DNA from: Rhodocyclaceae bacterium
Lineage (GTDB): Bacteria > Pseudomonadota > Gammaproteobacteria > Burkholderiales > Rhodocyclaceae
Direction of reading: 5' to 3'
DNA: 64,000 nt
Assembly (NCBI GenBank): GCA_016791115.1
Contig: JAEUNL010000014.1
Coordinates: 1-64,000 of the forward strand
The stretch's first letter is position 1, and every line of letters starts with the position of its first letter. A model generated the notes under the pieces. That model was not told the origin of the DNA, did not search any database, and saw only the letters and a list, made by a program, of their open reading frames with translations. Position numbers and translations under genes: made by a program. This document shows, piece after piece, positions 19,837 through 29,231 of the stretch.

Positions 19837-21462
19837 TCACAGGGCCAGCAGCAGCGGAAGCAGCAGCAGGAGCAGCGCGGGCGACAGGCCGCCCTTGATG
19901 TCGAACTGCTGCACCGGCCCCCAGTCGCCGACGTAGCCGTCGCCGGCGATGGTGCGCGCGCGCAGGTAGTACTGGCCGCTTTCGAGCGCCGGCAGCGGTG
20001 CATCGGGCGTGGACAGGGTGAGATCGACCACCGGGGCGGCAAAGCCCGGCTCGCGTGCGACCTGCAACTGGAAGCGCTCGTCCGGGCCACCCGGCTGCCA
20101 GCGGACGGCGGGTTTCTGGCCGTCCGACTGCACCTTCAGCGCGGGCGCGCCGGGCACCCGGCGCAGACGCTGCACGCTGCCGAACGGACCCTGCCCCTCG
20201 CGTTCGTCGATCGCCGCGATGCGCCAGAAATACTCGCCTGGCGCCAGGTCGTCATCGAGCGCGACCGTGTCGCCGCGGATGTCGCTGCGATCGTGCAGCG
20301 GCTGCGCAAACGCGGCATCGCGCGCGAGCTGGAAGCGATAGGTCAGGGTGCCATCGCGCCGTGTCCATTTGAACGCGGGGCGTGGGTCGGACAATTGCGT
20401 GTCATCGGCCGGCGCGATGGCGAAAGGCGGCTCGGGCCGCGCGTCGATGGTGATGCGTCGCGTGGCGTCGAAACCCTCCAGCCCGTCGGCATCAACGCCG
20501 CGCACGCGCAACAGGTACTCGCCATCGGGGAGGTCGCGCACGCGCGCCACCGGCAGCGCCGTGGTCTGGTCGAACAGCAGGGCCGCCATCTGCTCGTCGT
20601 AGCCGATCTGGCTGCGATAGCCGGTGGCACCGGCGAGCGGCGCGATGCCAAGGTCGGTCGGCACGCGCTCGATGCGCGCCGGCAGCGCGCCCAGGTCGGG
20701 CGCGGGCAGCATGGGCCGCGCCGGCTGCGGTGCCGACTGCGCGGCGACGCGGCTGGCGTAGCCGGCCTTCAACTCGACACTGCCCTGCACGTTGCGCAGG
20801 TCGACGCCGCCGTCGAGCACTTCGGCGCTGGTGTTCTCGTCCTGCGCGGCGATGCGGAAGCGCGTGCCCCGCACCGCGGCGACTGCGGCCGGCGTACGGA
20901 TCTCGAAGCGGCCGCCACTGCTGCTGCGCCTCTCTACGTCGTTTTCGACGGCGCCGCGGCGCAAGTCGAACAGGATGTTGCGCCGCTTGCCGCGAACGTC
21001 CTCGGCATTGGCTTCGAGCCGGATCTCGCTGCCGCTCTTGATCAGCACGCGCGAGTTGTCGATCAGGCCGAGCGACAGGCTGTCTTGGGCGCCGGTGGCG
21101 ATGCGAGCGCCCTGAGGGACGAGATCGCCGGGGGACAGCCGCACGGTGCGGCCGGCGGGGTCGGTCATCGTCACCTCGCCCTCGAGGCCGAGCACGCGCG
21201 CGGCGGCGGCGCGCTGCGCGAGCCAGGCTTCGGGTATGCGCAGCACGGTGCCCGGCGCAATGCGCAGCGGATCGGCGATGCGGTTGTAGGAGACCAGGCG
21301 CGGCCAAAAGGCCATGGAGCGCAGCAACTGTGCGCTGATCGTCCACGGGTTCTCGCCGGCGCGCACGACATGCTGCATGTCTTGAGCCTGCGCGGGCAAA
21401 AGCAACCCCGGCAGAATGAATCCGACCCCCTGCAGGAACGCGTGCCGCGTTCGATTGCCCAT
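19837..21462 (-). CDS. LysM/FecR-domain periplasmic protein
   Basis: This 541-residue exported protein has a signal peptide (MGNRTRHAFLQGVGFILPGLLLPAQAQ), a LysM-like segment (HVVRAGENPWTISAQLL...IAPGTVLRIP) that should bind peptidoglycan, a FecR domain (about residues 95-220, with DNSRVLIKSGSEIRLEA and IRTPAAVAAVRGTRFRI), and C-terminal fibronectin-like repeats with FAIAPADDTQLSDPRPAFKW. It ends in a hydrophobic stretch (GGLSPALLLLLLPLLLAL). LysM/FecR proteins often sit beside CHASE2 cyclases or GGDEF proteins. The next gene begins four bases after its stop, so the two probably form one signalling unit. Confidence 0.88.
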   Translation of the reverse strand: MGNRTRHAFLQGVGFILPGLLLPAQAQDMQHVVRAGENPWTISAQLLRSMAFWPRLVSYNRIADPLRIAPGTVLRIPEAWLAQRAAAARVLGLEGEVTMTDPAGRTVRLSPGDLVPQGARIATGAQDSLSLGLIDNSRVLIKSGSEIRLEANAEDVRGKRRNILFDLRRGAVENDVERRSSSGGRFEIRTPAAVAAVRGTRFRIAAQDENTSAEVLDGGVDLRNVQGSVELKAGYASRVAAQSAPQPARPMLPAPDLGALPARIERVPTDLGIAPLAGATGYRSQIGYDEQMAALLFDQTTALPVARVRDLPDGEYLLRVRGVDADGLEGFDATRRITIDARPEPPFAIAPADDTQLSDPRPAFKWTRRDGTLTYRFQLARDAAFAQPLHDRSDIRGDTVALDDDLAPGEYFWRIAAIDEREGQGPFGSVQRLRRVPGAPALKVQSDGQKPAVRWQPGGPDERFQLQVAREPGFAAPVVDLTLSTPDAPLPALESGQYYLRARTIAGDGYVGDWGPVQQFDIKGGLSPALLLLLLPLLLAL

Positions 21463-21504
21463 CGGAATCTCCGAAAGCGCGATTGTTGTTGTTAGAACTG
21501 CGAT

Positions 21505-21522
21505 TGTCCCGCGCGCGGGACA
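21505..21522. promoter_or_regulatory. Perfect 18-bp palindrome in a divergent intergenic region
   Basis: TGTCCCGCGCGCGGGACA is its own reverse complement. It lies 42 bases upstream of the FecR gene start and about 175 bases upstream of the adaptor gene on the other strand, a good position for a dimeric regulator. A second dyad (CGACAG...CTGTCG, 21555-21576) lies nearby. I recognise no matching regulator. Confidence 0.45.
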
Positions 21523-21660
21523 GCGACGTCATTGTGCGCCGCCGACCATTTTGCCGACAGGGGTTTGGCACTGTCGATAGGCCAAATGTCTTGTTTTGTG
21601 GCTGCGCCGCGAGGCGGTCTGCGCGCCAGCATGCACCGGAAAGGTGCGTTAGCACGCGCG

Positions 21661-21666
21661 TATAAT
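21661..21666 (+). promoter_or_regulatory. Likely -10 element of the adaptor-ATPase operon
   Basis: TATAAT matches the sigma-70 -10 consensus exactly and lies 30 bases upstream of the ATG at 21697. No good -35 is seen at the right distance, so the promoter may need an activator; the palindrome at 21505-21522 is a candidate binding site. Confidence 0.5.
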
Positions 21667-21696
21667 CGGCCGCTGTCCGGCAAACCCGCGCCACAC

Positions 21697-22920
21697 ATGC
21701 CCGAAAACGATATCGCGAAGCTCAGGCTCGACCGTACTCACATCGATATCGCGCCGCGTCGGCGCCGGCGAAGATGGGTCTGGATTGCAGTGTCCGTCGT
21801 GCTGGTCGCGGCCGGCATCTGGTTCGCTGCATCGAAGGGCGTGACGGAAGTCGAAACGGTATCGGTCACCACCGCCTATCCCTACCAGGCCTTCACCCTG
21901 CTCAACGCCACCGGCTACGTCGTCGCGCAGCGCAAGGCTGCCGTGTCGTCGAAGGCGACCGGCCGGCTCGAATGGCTCGGTGTGCAGGAGGGCAGTGCGG
22001 TCAAGGAGAACGAGGTCATCGCGCGCCTCGAAAGTCGTGACGTGCGCGCGCAAGCCGACCAGGCGCTGGCGCAGGTCAGCGTTGCGCAGGCCGGAATCGG
22101 CCAGGCGCAGGCGGAACTCGGCGATGCCGACCTTGCCTACCGGCGCGCGCGCGACCTGCTGGCGCAGAAATTCGTCTCGCAATCGGCGGTCGATACCGCG
22201 CAGGCGCGCTACAACCGCGCCGTTGCCGCGCTGGCCAGCGCCAGGGCGCAGCATGTGGCCGCGCAGGCCGCGGCGCGCGCGGCGCAGGTTGCCGTCGAGC
22301 AGACGCTGATCCGCGCGCCGTTCGACGGCGTGGTGCTGACCAAGAGCGCGAACGTGGGCGACATCGTCACGCCTTTTTCCTCGGCGGTGGACTCGAAGGG
22401 CGCAGTCGTCTCGATGGCCGACATGGCGACGCTGGAAGTCGAGGCGGATGTATCCGAATCGAACCTCGCGAAGATCAGGCCGGGCCAGCCGTGCGAGATC
22501 CAGCTCGACGCGCTGCCGGACCGGCGCTTTCGCGGCGAGGTGAGCCGGCTCGTGCCGACGGTGGATCGTGCCAAGGCGAGCGTGCTGACCAAGGTGAAGT
22601 TCGTCGATCGCGACGTGGCCGGCAGCGCGCGCGTGCTGCCCGAGATGAGCGCGAAGATCGCGTTCCTGGAGCGCGCCGTTGGCGAGGCCGAGCGTCAGCC
22701 GCGCATTGCCATCAACCCGGACGCGGTGACCGAGCGCAACGGGACGCCGGTGGTGTTCCTGATGCAGGAGGGCAAGGCGCAGATGGTGGCGGTGAAGACT
22801 GGCGCGCGCTTGGGCGACAACGTGGTCGTCGAGGGCGTCAAGCCGGGCGACAAGGTGGTGCTCAAGCCCGCGCCCAAGCTGCAGGACGGCGCCGCGATCA
22901 GGCTGGTGCAGAAGTCGTGA
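21697..22920 (+). CDS. Periplasmic adaptor of an ABC exporter
   Basis: A 407-residue membrane fusion protein starting MPENDIAKLRLDRTHIDIAP, with one membrane helix after a basic run (WVWIAVSVVLVAAGIWFAAS). Lipoyl motifs are TGYVVAQRKAAVSSKATGRL and LIRAPFDGVVLTKSANVGD, separated by a long Ala/Gln/Arg helical hairpin. A beta-barrel with VEADVSESNLAKIRPGQPC follows. The stop overlaps the GTG of the ATPase gene, so they are coupled. The matching permeases appear to be the genes at 26156 and 31609 and are not adjacent. Confidence 0.92.
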   Translation: MPENDIAKLRLDRTHIDIAPRRRRRRWVWIAVSVVLVAAGIWFAASKGVTEVETVSVTTAYPYQAFTLLNATGYVVAQRKAAVSSKATGRLEWLGVQEGSAVKENEVIARLESRDVRAQADQALAQVSVAQAGIGQAQAELGDADLAYRRARDLLAQKFVSQSAVDTAQARYNRAVAALASARAQHVAAQAAARAAQVAVEQTLIRAPFDGVVLTKSANVGDIVTPFSSAVDSKGAVVSMADMATLEVEADVSESNLAKIRPGQPCEIQLDALPDRRFRGEVSRLVPTVDRAKASVLTKVKFVDRDVAGSARVLPEMSAKIAFLERAVGEAERQPRIAINPDAVTERNGTPVVFLMQEGKAQMVAVKTGARLGDNVVVEGVKPGDKVVLKPAPKLQDGAAIRLVQKS

Positions 22921-23636
22921 GCGCGGCGGCGGGCGACGGCGCGACACCGATCGTGCAGTTGGTGGACATCGTCAAGACCTACCGGCGCGGCGCGCAGATC
23001 GTGCCGGTGCTGTCGGGCATCAGCTTCGACATCGCGGCCGGCGAGTTCCTTGCGCTGATGGGGCCGTCGGGGTCGGGCAAGAGCACGCTGCTCAACCTGA
23101 TCGCTGGCATCGATCGCCCCGACAGCGGCCAACTCGTCGTTGCCGGCAACGACATCGGAACCATGGACGAGCGCGAGCTTGCCGACTGGCGAGCGCGCAA
23201 CATCGGTTTCATCTTCCAGTTCTACAACCTGATGCCGGTGCTCGATGCGCTCGAGAACGTGGAACTTCCGCTGCTGCTCACCGGTCTGTCGCGCAGTGCG
23301 CGGCGCGAGCGGGCGCGCGTCGCGCTCGACATGGTCGGGCTGTCGGATCGCATCGACCACAAGCCCTCGGAACTGTCGGGCGGGCAGCAGCAGCGCGTGG
23401 CGATTGCGCGCGCGCTCGTGACCGATCCGACGCTGATCGTGGCCGACGAGCCGACCGGCGACCTCGACCGCGAATCGGCCAGCGATGTGCTCGCGCTGCT
23501 GCAACGGCTGAACAGCGAAACCGGCAAGACCATCGTCATGGTGACCCACGACCAGCGCGCCGCGCAGCATGCGCACGCGATCATGCATCTGGAGAAGGGC
23601 GAGTTGTCGTCGCGCCAGGAACTGGTGAACGCGTGA
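22917..23636 (+). CDS. ABC transporter ATP-binding protein, GTG start
   Basis: ATPase of 239 residues in the LolD/MacB class. Walker A is GPSGSGKS, the Q-loop is [17 protein letters not shown], the signature is LSGGQQQR, Walker B is [12 protein letters not shown] and the switch His is in VMVTHD. The start is a GTG overlapping the adaptor stop (GTGA), giving [19 protein letters not shown]; no ATG fits. It is followed by an 877-base non-coding gap rich in repeats, not by the permease expected for such an operon. Confidence 0.92.
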   Translation: MSAAAGDGATPIVQLVDIVKTYRRGAQIVPVLSGISFDIAAGEFLALMGPSGSGKSTLLNLIAGIDRPDSGQLVVAGNDIGTMDERELADWRARNIGFIFQFYNLMPVLDALENVELPLLLTGLSRSARRERARVALDMVGLSDRIDHKPSELSGGQQQRVAIARALVTDPTLIVADEPTGDLDRESASDVLALLQRLNSETGKTIVMVTHDQRAAQHAHAIMHLEKGELSSRQELVNA

Positions 23637-23654
23637 ATGCATCGGCCCGGAGGG

Positions 23655-23747
23655 CGCATGGATATTGGCTTGCAGGCTATGCCGCGCCGGGAGGTCCGGC
23701 TCATGAGGCAGGTGGCGGTGCATGGCTGGAGAGCGTTTATCCATGCG
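23655..23747. repeat. Intergenic palindromic element D (GCATGG family)
   Basis: CGCATGGAT at 23655-23663 pairs with ATCCATGCG at 23739-23747. The left part (CGCATGGATATTGGC) is identical over 15 bases to the left arm of element C near 16902, over 6.7 kb away. It lies just after the ATPase stop. The arms are 75 bases apart, with an internal part resembling the loops of the other elements. Confidence 0.65.
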
Positions 23748-23849
23748 GGTCGTGGCAGGTCTGGTTGTGGAGTTTGAAGTCGTTGGCTGCGGGCGCAGCG
23801 CGTAAGCCGAATCCCGCACCCGTAACCCGGAACCCGTTCGTGCTGCGCC

Positions 23850-23892
23850 CTTCGACTCCGCTTAGGACAGGCTGCGCGCAGCGAAGTCGAAG
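23850..23892. repeat. Inverted repeat with CTTCGACTCCGCT arms
   Basis: CTTCGACTCCGCT (23850-23862) and AGCGAAGTCGAAG (23880-23892) are inverted copies with one mismatch. This is the CTTCGAC/GTCGAAG type of small dispersed repeat common in environmental bacterial genomes; its presence argues that the surrounding gap has collected repetitive DNA. Confidence 0.6.
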
Positions 23893-23949
23893 CCCATTTC
23901 CTGTTGCGTTGAAATCGTCGCCTATTGCGGACCTGCCGCCGCGCCGGGG

Positions 23950-24442
23950 GTTGCCCGGCGGCAAGACACTTTCTTTTGCTTCGCCAAGAGAAAGTAACCA
24001 AGGAAAAGGCGACCCGGGTTCGCCGCCTTGCGCTTCGCGCAAGATGCCCTGCGCTGCTCGATCTGTCGGGCGGCTGCGCAACTCGGCTGCTGCGCAGTCT
24101 CAGACCGGGCTCGCCGACTTCCCCCGACAGATCTGTGCTGCTCGGCGGCGCTCACGGGAGGAATGGCGTCGCGGCGAGATCCGCCCTTTGATTGCACGAA
24201 GGCCGTCGTGTTCGATCGGTTTTGCTTGTCTCCCTTCTGTTGCGCCGAGCAGGGCAGCCTGCCCGGGGGGCAGTCGGCGAGCCCTGTCCGAGCGCAGCGC
24301 AGCGGAGCGAGTTGCGCAGCCGCCTCGGGCTGGTGAGCAGCGCAGGGAACCCGTAGCGCAGCGAAGGGCGCGACAGCAGGGGCGCCTTCTCATGGTTACT
24401 TCTCCTGGCGAAGCAAGAGACGTAACTCGTCTGCCGGGCGAA
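23950..24442. repeat. Compound repeat of about 0.5 kb with inverted ends
   Basis: The left end (23950-24012, containing TTTTGCTTCGCCAAGAGAAA and GTAACCAAGG) and the right end (24379-24442, containing GGTTACTTCTCCTGGCGAAG) are imperfect inverted copies. The interior has further inverted words such as TTGCGCAACTCGG and GAGTTGCGCAGCC. Elements with a GCTTCGCCAAAAGAAAGTAACC-like end are widespread in beta- and gammaproteobacteria and often produce spurious gene calls; those seen here show no plausible start, ribosome site or family. With elements at 23655 and 23850 it fills the 23637-24513 gap, in which I see no gene. Confidence 0.75.
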
Positions 24443-24513
24443 ACCGGCGCGGCATGTCCACACCAGCCGCCGGCCGCACAATCAGTCGGGATATTCAAAA
24501 CGACGACACACCC

Positions 24514-26142
24514 ATGACCGCCAACAAACTCCTCCACTGGATCGACCGCAACATCCTCGAACTCGGGCGCGAGATGCGCTTCTCGTACCTGCCGCCGCTG
24601 ATGGTGTACATGGCCGCCGGCATCCAGGGGCTGACTGGCATCGTCGGCACCTTCTTCGTCAAGGAGTACCTCGGCCTGTCGGCGGCGTTCCTGGCGGCGC
24701 TCGGTTTCTGGGCGGTGATTCCGTGGTCGATCAAGATGGTGATCGGTCATGTCGTCGACCTGATCTGGCGCTGGAAGAGCGGGCTGATCTGGCTCGGTGC
24801 GGCGTTGATTGCGGCGAGTCTGCTCATCATGGCGGGCCTGATCGGCAATCGCGCCGAAATGGCGACGGTGCTGCCGGTGGAAACCTGGTTCGTCATCTCG
24901 GCCATGCTGGCGCCGGTCGGCTACGTGCTGCAGGACGCAGTGGCCGATGCGATGACGGTCGAGGCGGTGCCGCGCGTCGATGCCGCCGGCAAGGCCATCG
25001 ACGCCGAACAGCGTCGCCTGATGCATACCACGATGCAGACGCTGGGCCGCGTGGCGATCATCGGCGGCACGGTGCTGGTGGCGCTGATCAACCTCTACCT
25101 GTTCCAGGGCACCGAGGCGATGCCGCAGGCGCAGAAGGTCGGGCTGTATCGGCAGGTCTATCTGATGGCGCTGGTGATTCCGCTGGTGTCGGTGGCCGGC
25201 GTGGTGATCGCGGGCACGCTGGCGCGGCGCGATCGTGCGCGCCTGCTCGCGCGCGGCATGACGCCGGCGGAGGTCGAAATCCTGCTCGGCAGGCAGGGCG
25301 AGCCGACCGCACCCAACTGGTGGATCCTCGGCGGCGGCTTCGGCTTCGTGCTGTTCACGCTGGCGATGGGTCTTTCGAAACTGGCCTGGAACCAGGAGAT
25401 CATCTTCGCCGGTTCGATGGCGATCGTGCTGTTCATGATGTCGCGTCTGGTGCGCGAACTGGAGCCCGATGCGCGTGCCACGCTGATCGGCACCGCGGTG
25501 GTGATCTTCGTCTTTCGCGCCGTGCCCGGCACCGGACCGGGCGTGACCTGGTGGATGATCGACCATCTCGGTTTCGACCAGGCCTTCCTTTCCGTCCTGT
25601 CTCTGATCGGCAGCACGCTGACGCTGGCCGGCATGTTCCTGTTCCGCCGCTTCATGGCGGAGCGCTCGATCACTTATGTCGTCGGTTTCCTGACCCTCAC
25701 CGGCTTCATTCTGTCGCTGCCGATACTCGGCATGAGCTACGGCGTGCATGAGTGGACGGCGCGCATGACCGGCGGCGTGGTCGATGCGCGTTTCATCGCG
25801 CTGATCGATACCGCGCTCGAATCGCCGCTCGGGCAGATCGCGATGATCCCGATGCTGGCCTGGATCGCCAACTCGGCGCCCGAGAAACTCAAGGCGACGT
25901 ACTTCGCCGTGATGGCGAGCTTCACCAACCTCGCGCTGTCGGCGAGCCAGCTCGGCACCAAATACCTCAATCAGGTGTTCGAACTCAAGCGCGAGGTGCG
26001 CGACCCGGTGACGCATGCGATCTCGTCGCCGGCCGACTATTCCGAGCTGCAGGCGCTGCTGCTGACCGCCGTTGTCATCGGGCTGGTGCTGCCCTTCGCC
26101 ACGATCGCGCTGGCGCGGCTGTTCCGTCTGCGCAGCGCCTGA
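24514..26142 (+). CDS. BT1/MFS-type transporter (folate-biopterin transporter-like)
   Basis: Integral membrane protein of 542 residues with about 12 hydrophobic segments. The N-terminal region LPPLMVYMAAGIQGLTGIVGTFFVKEYLGLSA and WAVIPWSIKMVIGHVVDLIW resembles the BT1 (folate-biopterin transporter) family, where PWxxK and a following Asp are typical. Middle and C-terminal segments (QDAVADAMTVEAVPR, LGFDQAFLSVLS, NSAPEKLKATYFAVMASFTNLALSASQ) also fit. Bacterial members are little studied, so the substrate is open. I chose the ATG giving MTANKLLHW; an earlier ATG at 24454 lies just after the repeat. Its stop is 13 bases before the ABC permease. Confidence 0.8.
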   Translation: MTANKLLHWIDRNILELGREMRFSYLPPLMVYMAAGIQGLTGIVGTFFVKEYLGLSAAFLAALGFWAVIPWSIKMVIGHVVDLIWRWKSGLIWLGAALIAASLLIMAGLIGNRAEMATVLPVETWFVISAMLAPVGYVLQDAVADAMTVEAVPRVDAAGKAIDAEQRRLMHTTMQTLGRVAIIGGTVLVALINLYLFQGTEAMPQAQKVGLYRQVYLMALVIPLVSVAGVVIAGTLARRDRARLLARGMTPAEVEILLGRQGEPTAPNWWILGGGFGFVLFTLAMGLSKLAWNQEIIFAGSMAIVLFMMSRLVRELEPDARATLIGTAVVIFVFRAVPGTGPGVTWWMIDHLGFDQAFLSVLSLIGSTLTLAGMFLFRRFMAERSITYVVGFLTLTGFILSLPILGMSYGVHEWTARMTGGVVDARFIALIDTALESPLGQIAMIPMLAWIANSAPEKLKATYFAVMASFTNLALSASQLGTKYLNQVFELKREVRDPVTHAISSPADYSELQALLLTAVVIGLVLPFATIALARLFRLRSA

Positions 26143-26155
26143 CCACGAGCCGGGC

Positions 26156-27310
26156 ATGTATGTCGCGCTGCTGATCCTGCGCAATACCCTGCGGCACAAG
26201 CTGCGCACCTTTCTGACCATCGTCGGCCTGGTGGTCGCCATCGTCGCCTTCGGTTTGCTGCAGACGGTGGTCGGCGCCTGGTATGCCGGCGTCAATGCGG
26301 CCTCGTCGGCGCGGCTGGTGACGCGCCATGCGGTGTCGCTGGTCTTCTCGCTGCCGATCACGTACCGCGAGAAGCTGCGCAGTGTCGACGGCGTGCGCCG
26401 CGTGGCGGCGGGCAACTGGTTCGGCGGCATCTACAAGGAGCCGAAGAACTTCTTTCCGCAGTTTGCGCTCGAAGCGGGTTACCTCGCGATGTATCCGGAA
26501 TACCTGGTTCCCGAAAGCGAGTTCAAGGACTGGCAGCGCGACCGCAAGGGCGCCATCGTCGGACGCAAGCTGGCGCAGACTTACGGCTTCCGCATCGGCG
26601 ACACCGTGACCCTCAAGGGGACGATCTTTCCCGGCAACTGGGATTTCGTGGTGCGCGGCATCTACGACGGCCGCGAGCCGAGTACCGACACGTCGCAGTT
26701 CTTCTTCCATTGGGAGTATCTCAACGAAACGCTGCGGGCCACCGTGCCGCGGCGCGCCAACCTGGCTGGCTGGTTCGTGGTGGAACTGGACGATGCAATG
26801 CGTGCTGCGGAGGTGAGCCGCGACATCGACGCGATGTTCAGGAACTCGAACGCCGAGACCATCACCGAGACCGAGAAGGCCTTCCAGCTTGGCTTCGTGT
26901 CGATGACCGAGGCGATCGTGGTGGTGATCCGGGCGGTGTCCTTCCTCGTCATCTTCATCATCATGGCGGTCATGGCCAACACCATGGCGATGACTGCGCG
27001 AGAGCGTCTGTCGGAGTACGCGACGCTCAAGGCGCTCGGCTTCGGCCCGGGCTTCCTCGCACTGCTGATCTGCGGCGAATCGCTTGCCATATCGATGATC
27101 GGCGGCGGGCTCGGCATCGCCGCGACCTTTCCCATCGCCCATGCGTTTGCGCAGGCGATGGGCTCCTTGTTCCCGGTGTTCAATATCAGCCCCGCGACGA
27201 TTGCCATGCAGTTCGCGGCGGCGGCGCTGGTCGGGCTGGTGGCCGCGCTCGCGCCTGGCTGGAAGGCCATGCACGTGCGCATCGTGGACGGTTTGCGCTC
27301 GGCCGGATAG
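26156..27310 (+). CDS. ABC transporter permease 1 (FtsX/MacB-like)
   Basis: A 384-residue inner-membrane permease: one N-terminal helix ([22 protein letters not shown]), a periplasmic domain of about 220 residues with [20 protein letters not shown], then three C-terminal helices ([61 protein letters not shown]). The NWFGGIY segment is typical of a subfamily normally encoded beside a second permease like the one at 31609, an ATPase and an adaptor. Here it follows a BT1-like transporter gene. The start ATG at 26156 begins right at the first helix. Confidence 0.88.
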   Translation: MYVALLILRNTLRHKLRTFLTIVGLVVAIVAFGLLQTVVGAWYAGVNAASSARLVTRHAVSLVFSLPITYREKLRSVDGVRRVAAGNWFGGIYKEPKNFFPQFALEAGYLAMYPEYLVPESEFKDWQRDRKGAIVGRKLAQTYGFRIGDTVTLKGTIFPGNWDFVVRGIYDGREPSTDTSQFFFHWEYLNETLRATVPRRANLAGWFVVELDDAMRAAEVSRDIDAMFRNSNAETITETEKAFQLGFVSMTEAIVVVIRAVSFLVIFIIMAVMANTMAMTARERLSEYATLKALGFGPGFLALLICGESLAISMIGGGLGIAATFPIAHAFAQAMGSLFPVFNISPATIAMQFAAAALVGLVAALAPGWKAMHVRIVDGLRSAG

Positions 27311-27488
27311 CAGCCCCCGGATTTGGTGCGACGCCGCGTCGCCGTGGGCAAGTGCGCCTCAACTGGACAGACGGCGGGCATCTTGGAACGTCTCAAGATT
27401 TGCGAACCGGCTCCGTAGTTCAGCCAAGCGGAATCGCCGGGTGAAATCGGCTGTTCATGATCCAAGACAAGATTCTCGAGGGACCACA

Positions 27489-29165
27489 ATGACGGTTCGG
27501 ATCATCGTCGCGGCCATCGCCGCGGTGGTGCAAATCATCTCTGCAGCGGTTTTTCTGATTGCAGGCGCTGGCCTGTCGCCTGCGTTCGCCCTTCAGGCCG
27601 TGGCCGGTGCCGCCGGCATCGGTGCGATCTGGTGGCTGCTCGGCATCCGCATCAACAGCCCGCTCCACGGCCTGCGCGCGACCATCGAGCAAATGAAGCG
27701 CGATGGCGATCTGTCGCAACGTGCGACGGTAATCGGTCCGGACGTCGGCCCTGCCGCGAAGGCGTTCAACGAACTGATCGCCACCTTCCAGAGCATCATG
27801 GGCAAGGTGTACTTCAACTCGGACCAGGTCGCGCATTCATCCAGGCAACTTTCCGGCACCGCGAGCAGCGTCAGCGATGGGTCGGCAGCACAGAAGACGG
27901 CGGCCGAGACCGTTACGCAGTCGATCGAGCACATGACGGCGAACATCGAGCAGATCGCCGGGCATGCCACCCAGGCGGCGGCGAACGCCAAGCGCTCGCA
28001 CGAACTGTCCGACGAGGGCGCGGCGATCGTCGGGCGTGCGTCGGAGGAGATCAAGCGTATCGCGCAAGCCGTCGAACAGTCAGCCGGCGCAATTGCCAAG
28101 CTTGGCGAAGCCTCGCGCTCCATCCATGGCATCGTGCAGACGATCCGCGAGATCGCCGACCAGACCAACCTGCTGGCGCTGAATGCCGCCATCGAGGCAG
28201 CCCGCGCAGGCGAGCAGGGCCGCGGCTTCGCCGTGGTGGCCGACGAAGTGCGCAAGCTGGCCGAGCGCACCTCGCTGGCGACGGCCGAAATCGGCACCGT
28301 CATCGCCGCCATCCAGACCGACACCGAAGCGGCGATTGCGCTGGTTCAATCCGGTGCGGGTCAGGCGACGCAAGGCGCCGAGTATGCGCAGGCCGCGTCC
28401 GAAGCACTGCAGGCGATCAGCCGTGGTGCGCAGGACACCATGAACAAGGTCCATGCAATTGCCGATGCGATCGCGGAGCAGACCCGCGACGGCGATGTCG
28501 TCGTGCGCCAGGTGCGCAGTATCCTGGATCTGGTGGAACGCAATTCCGGTGGCGCCTCGCAGGCACTCGGCCAGGCGACGCAACTGGACAATCTGGCGGT
28601 CAATCTCAAGGAAATCGGCACCGTCTTCAAGCTGGGCGACATCGGCGACACCGCCCTGCGCGTGCACGGCGAAATGCCCGTGCTGGTGCAGAAGGCAGCA
28701 GCCGACATCGCGCAAACGCTGGAATCGGCGCTCAAGGCCGGGCTCATTTCCGAGGCGGAATTGTTCGACGAAAACTACCGGCCGATTCCGAACACCAAGC
28801 CGCAGAAGTTCCAGACGCGCTTCGACAAGATTACCGACGAACTTTTCCCGCCGATCCAGGAGAGCATCCTCGACAGCAGGAAGGAACTCGTCTATGCCGG
28901 TGCGGTCGATCGCAACGGCTATTTCCCGACGCACAACAAGCGCTATTCGAAGCCGCTCACCGGCGACGAGAAGATCGACATGGCAAACAGCCGTACCAAG
29001 CGCATCTTCACCGATCCGGTCGGCAAGCGCTGTGGCAGCCACACGCTGCCTTTCCTGATCCAGACCTACCGCCGCGATACCGGCGAGATCGTGCACGACA
29101 TCTCGGCCCCGATCATCGTGCGCGGCCGGCAGTGGGGCGGGTTCCGCATCGGCTACACGACCTGA
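27489..29165 (+). CDS. Methyl-accepting chemotaxis protein with C-terminal sensor
   Basis: Chemoreceptor of 558 residues. Two adjacent N-terminal helices (about 5-25 and 28-50) leave almost no periplasmic loop. A HAMP-like stretch and the coiled-coil signalling domain follow, with the hairpin tip [20 protein letters not shown] near residues 216-235. The last 140 residues ([20 protein letters not shown] onwards, with [16 protein letters not shown] and [17 protein letters not shown]) form a separate cytoplasmic domain resembling a Cache/PAS-like sensor. Sensing is therefore probably intracellular. The start has GAGGGA about six bases upstream. No che genes lie in the window. Confidence 0.9.
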   Translation: MTVRIIVAAIAAVVQIISAAVFLIAGAGLSPAFALQAVAGAAGIGAIWWLLGIRINSPLHGLRATIEQMKRDGDLSQRATVIGPDVGPAAKAFNELIATFQSIMGKVYFNSDQVAHSSRQLSGTASSVSDGSAAQKTAAETVTQSIEHMTANIEQIAGHATQAAANAKRSHELSDEGAAIVGRASEEIKRIAQAVEQSAGAIAKLGEASRSIHGIVQTIREIADQTNLLALNAAIEAARAGEQGRGFAVVADEVRKLAERTSLATAEIGTVIAAIQTDTEAAIALVQSGAGQATQGAEYAQAASEALQAISRGAQDTMNKVHAIADAIAEQTRDGDVVVRQVRSILDLVERNSGGASQALGQATQLDNLAVNLKEIGTVFKLGDIGDTALRVHGEMPVLVQKAAADIAQTLESALKAGLISEAELFDENYRPIPNTKPQKFQTRFDKITDELFPPIQESILDSRKELVYAGAVDRNGYFPTHNKRYSKPLTGDEKIDMANSRTKRIFTDPVGKRCGSHTLPFLIQTYRRDTGEIVHDISAPIIVRGRQWGGFRIGYTT

Positions 29166-29204
29166 GGCTCGCACGGCGCTGCGCGCCGGTTATCCGCATG
29201 CAGG

Positions 29205-29223
29205 CGGCGCCGTACGGGCGCCG
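29205..29223. terminator. Hairpin between convergent MCP and TPR genes
   Basis: CGGCGCC and GGCGCCG form a perfect 7-bp stem with a five-base GTACG loop, placed between the stops of two converging genes. The T-run is poor in both directions, so termination efficiency is uncertain. A GCATGC word just before it echoes the dispersed element vocabulary. Confidence 0.5.
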
Positions 29224-29231
29224 TCAGTCTT

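Noticed and set aside
24028-24336. Cys-rich small ORFs inside the 0.5 kb repeat
   Set aside because: They arise from the repeat sequence itself, occur on both strands and lack a ribosome site.
23637-24513. An insertion sequence or integron attachment site in the large gap
   Set aside because: No transposase or integrase fragment, no clear target duplication and no attC-like structure are visible.
24100-26430. A 776-codon minus-strand frame across the BT1-like gene
   Set aside because: The product is dominated by Arg/His/Gln and opposes a clear 12-helix membrane protein.
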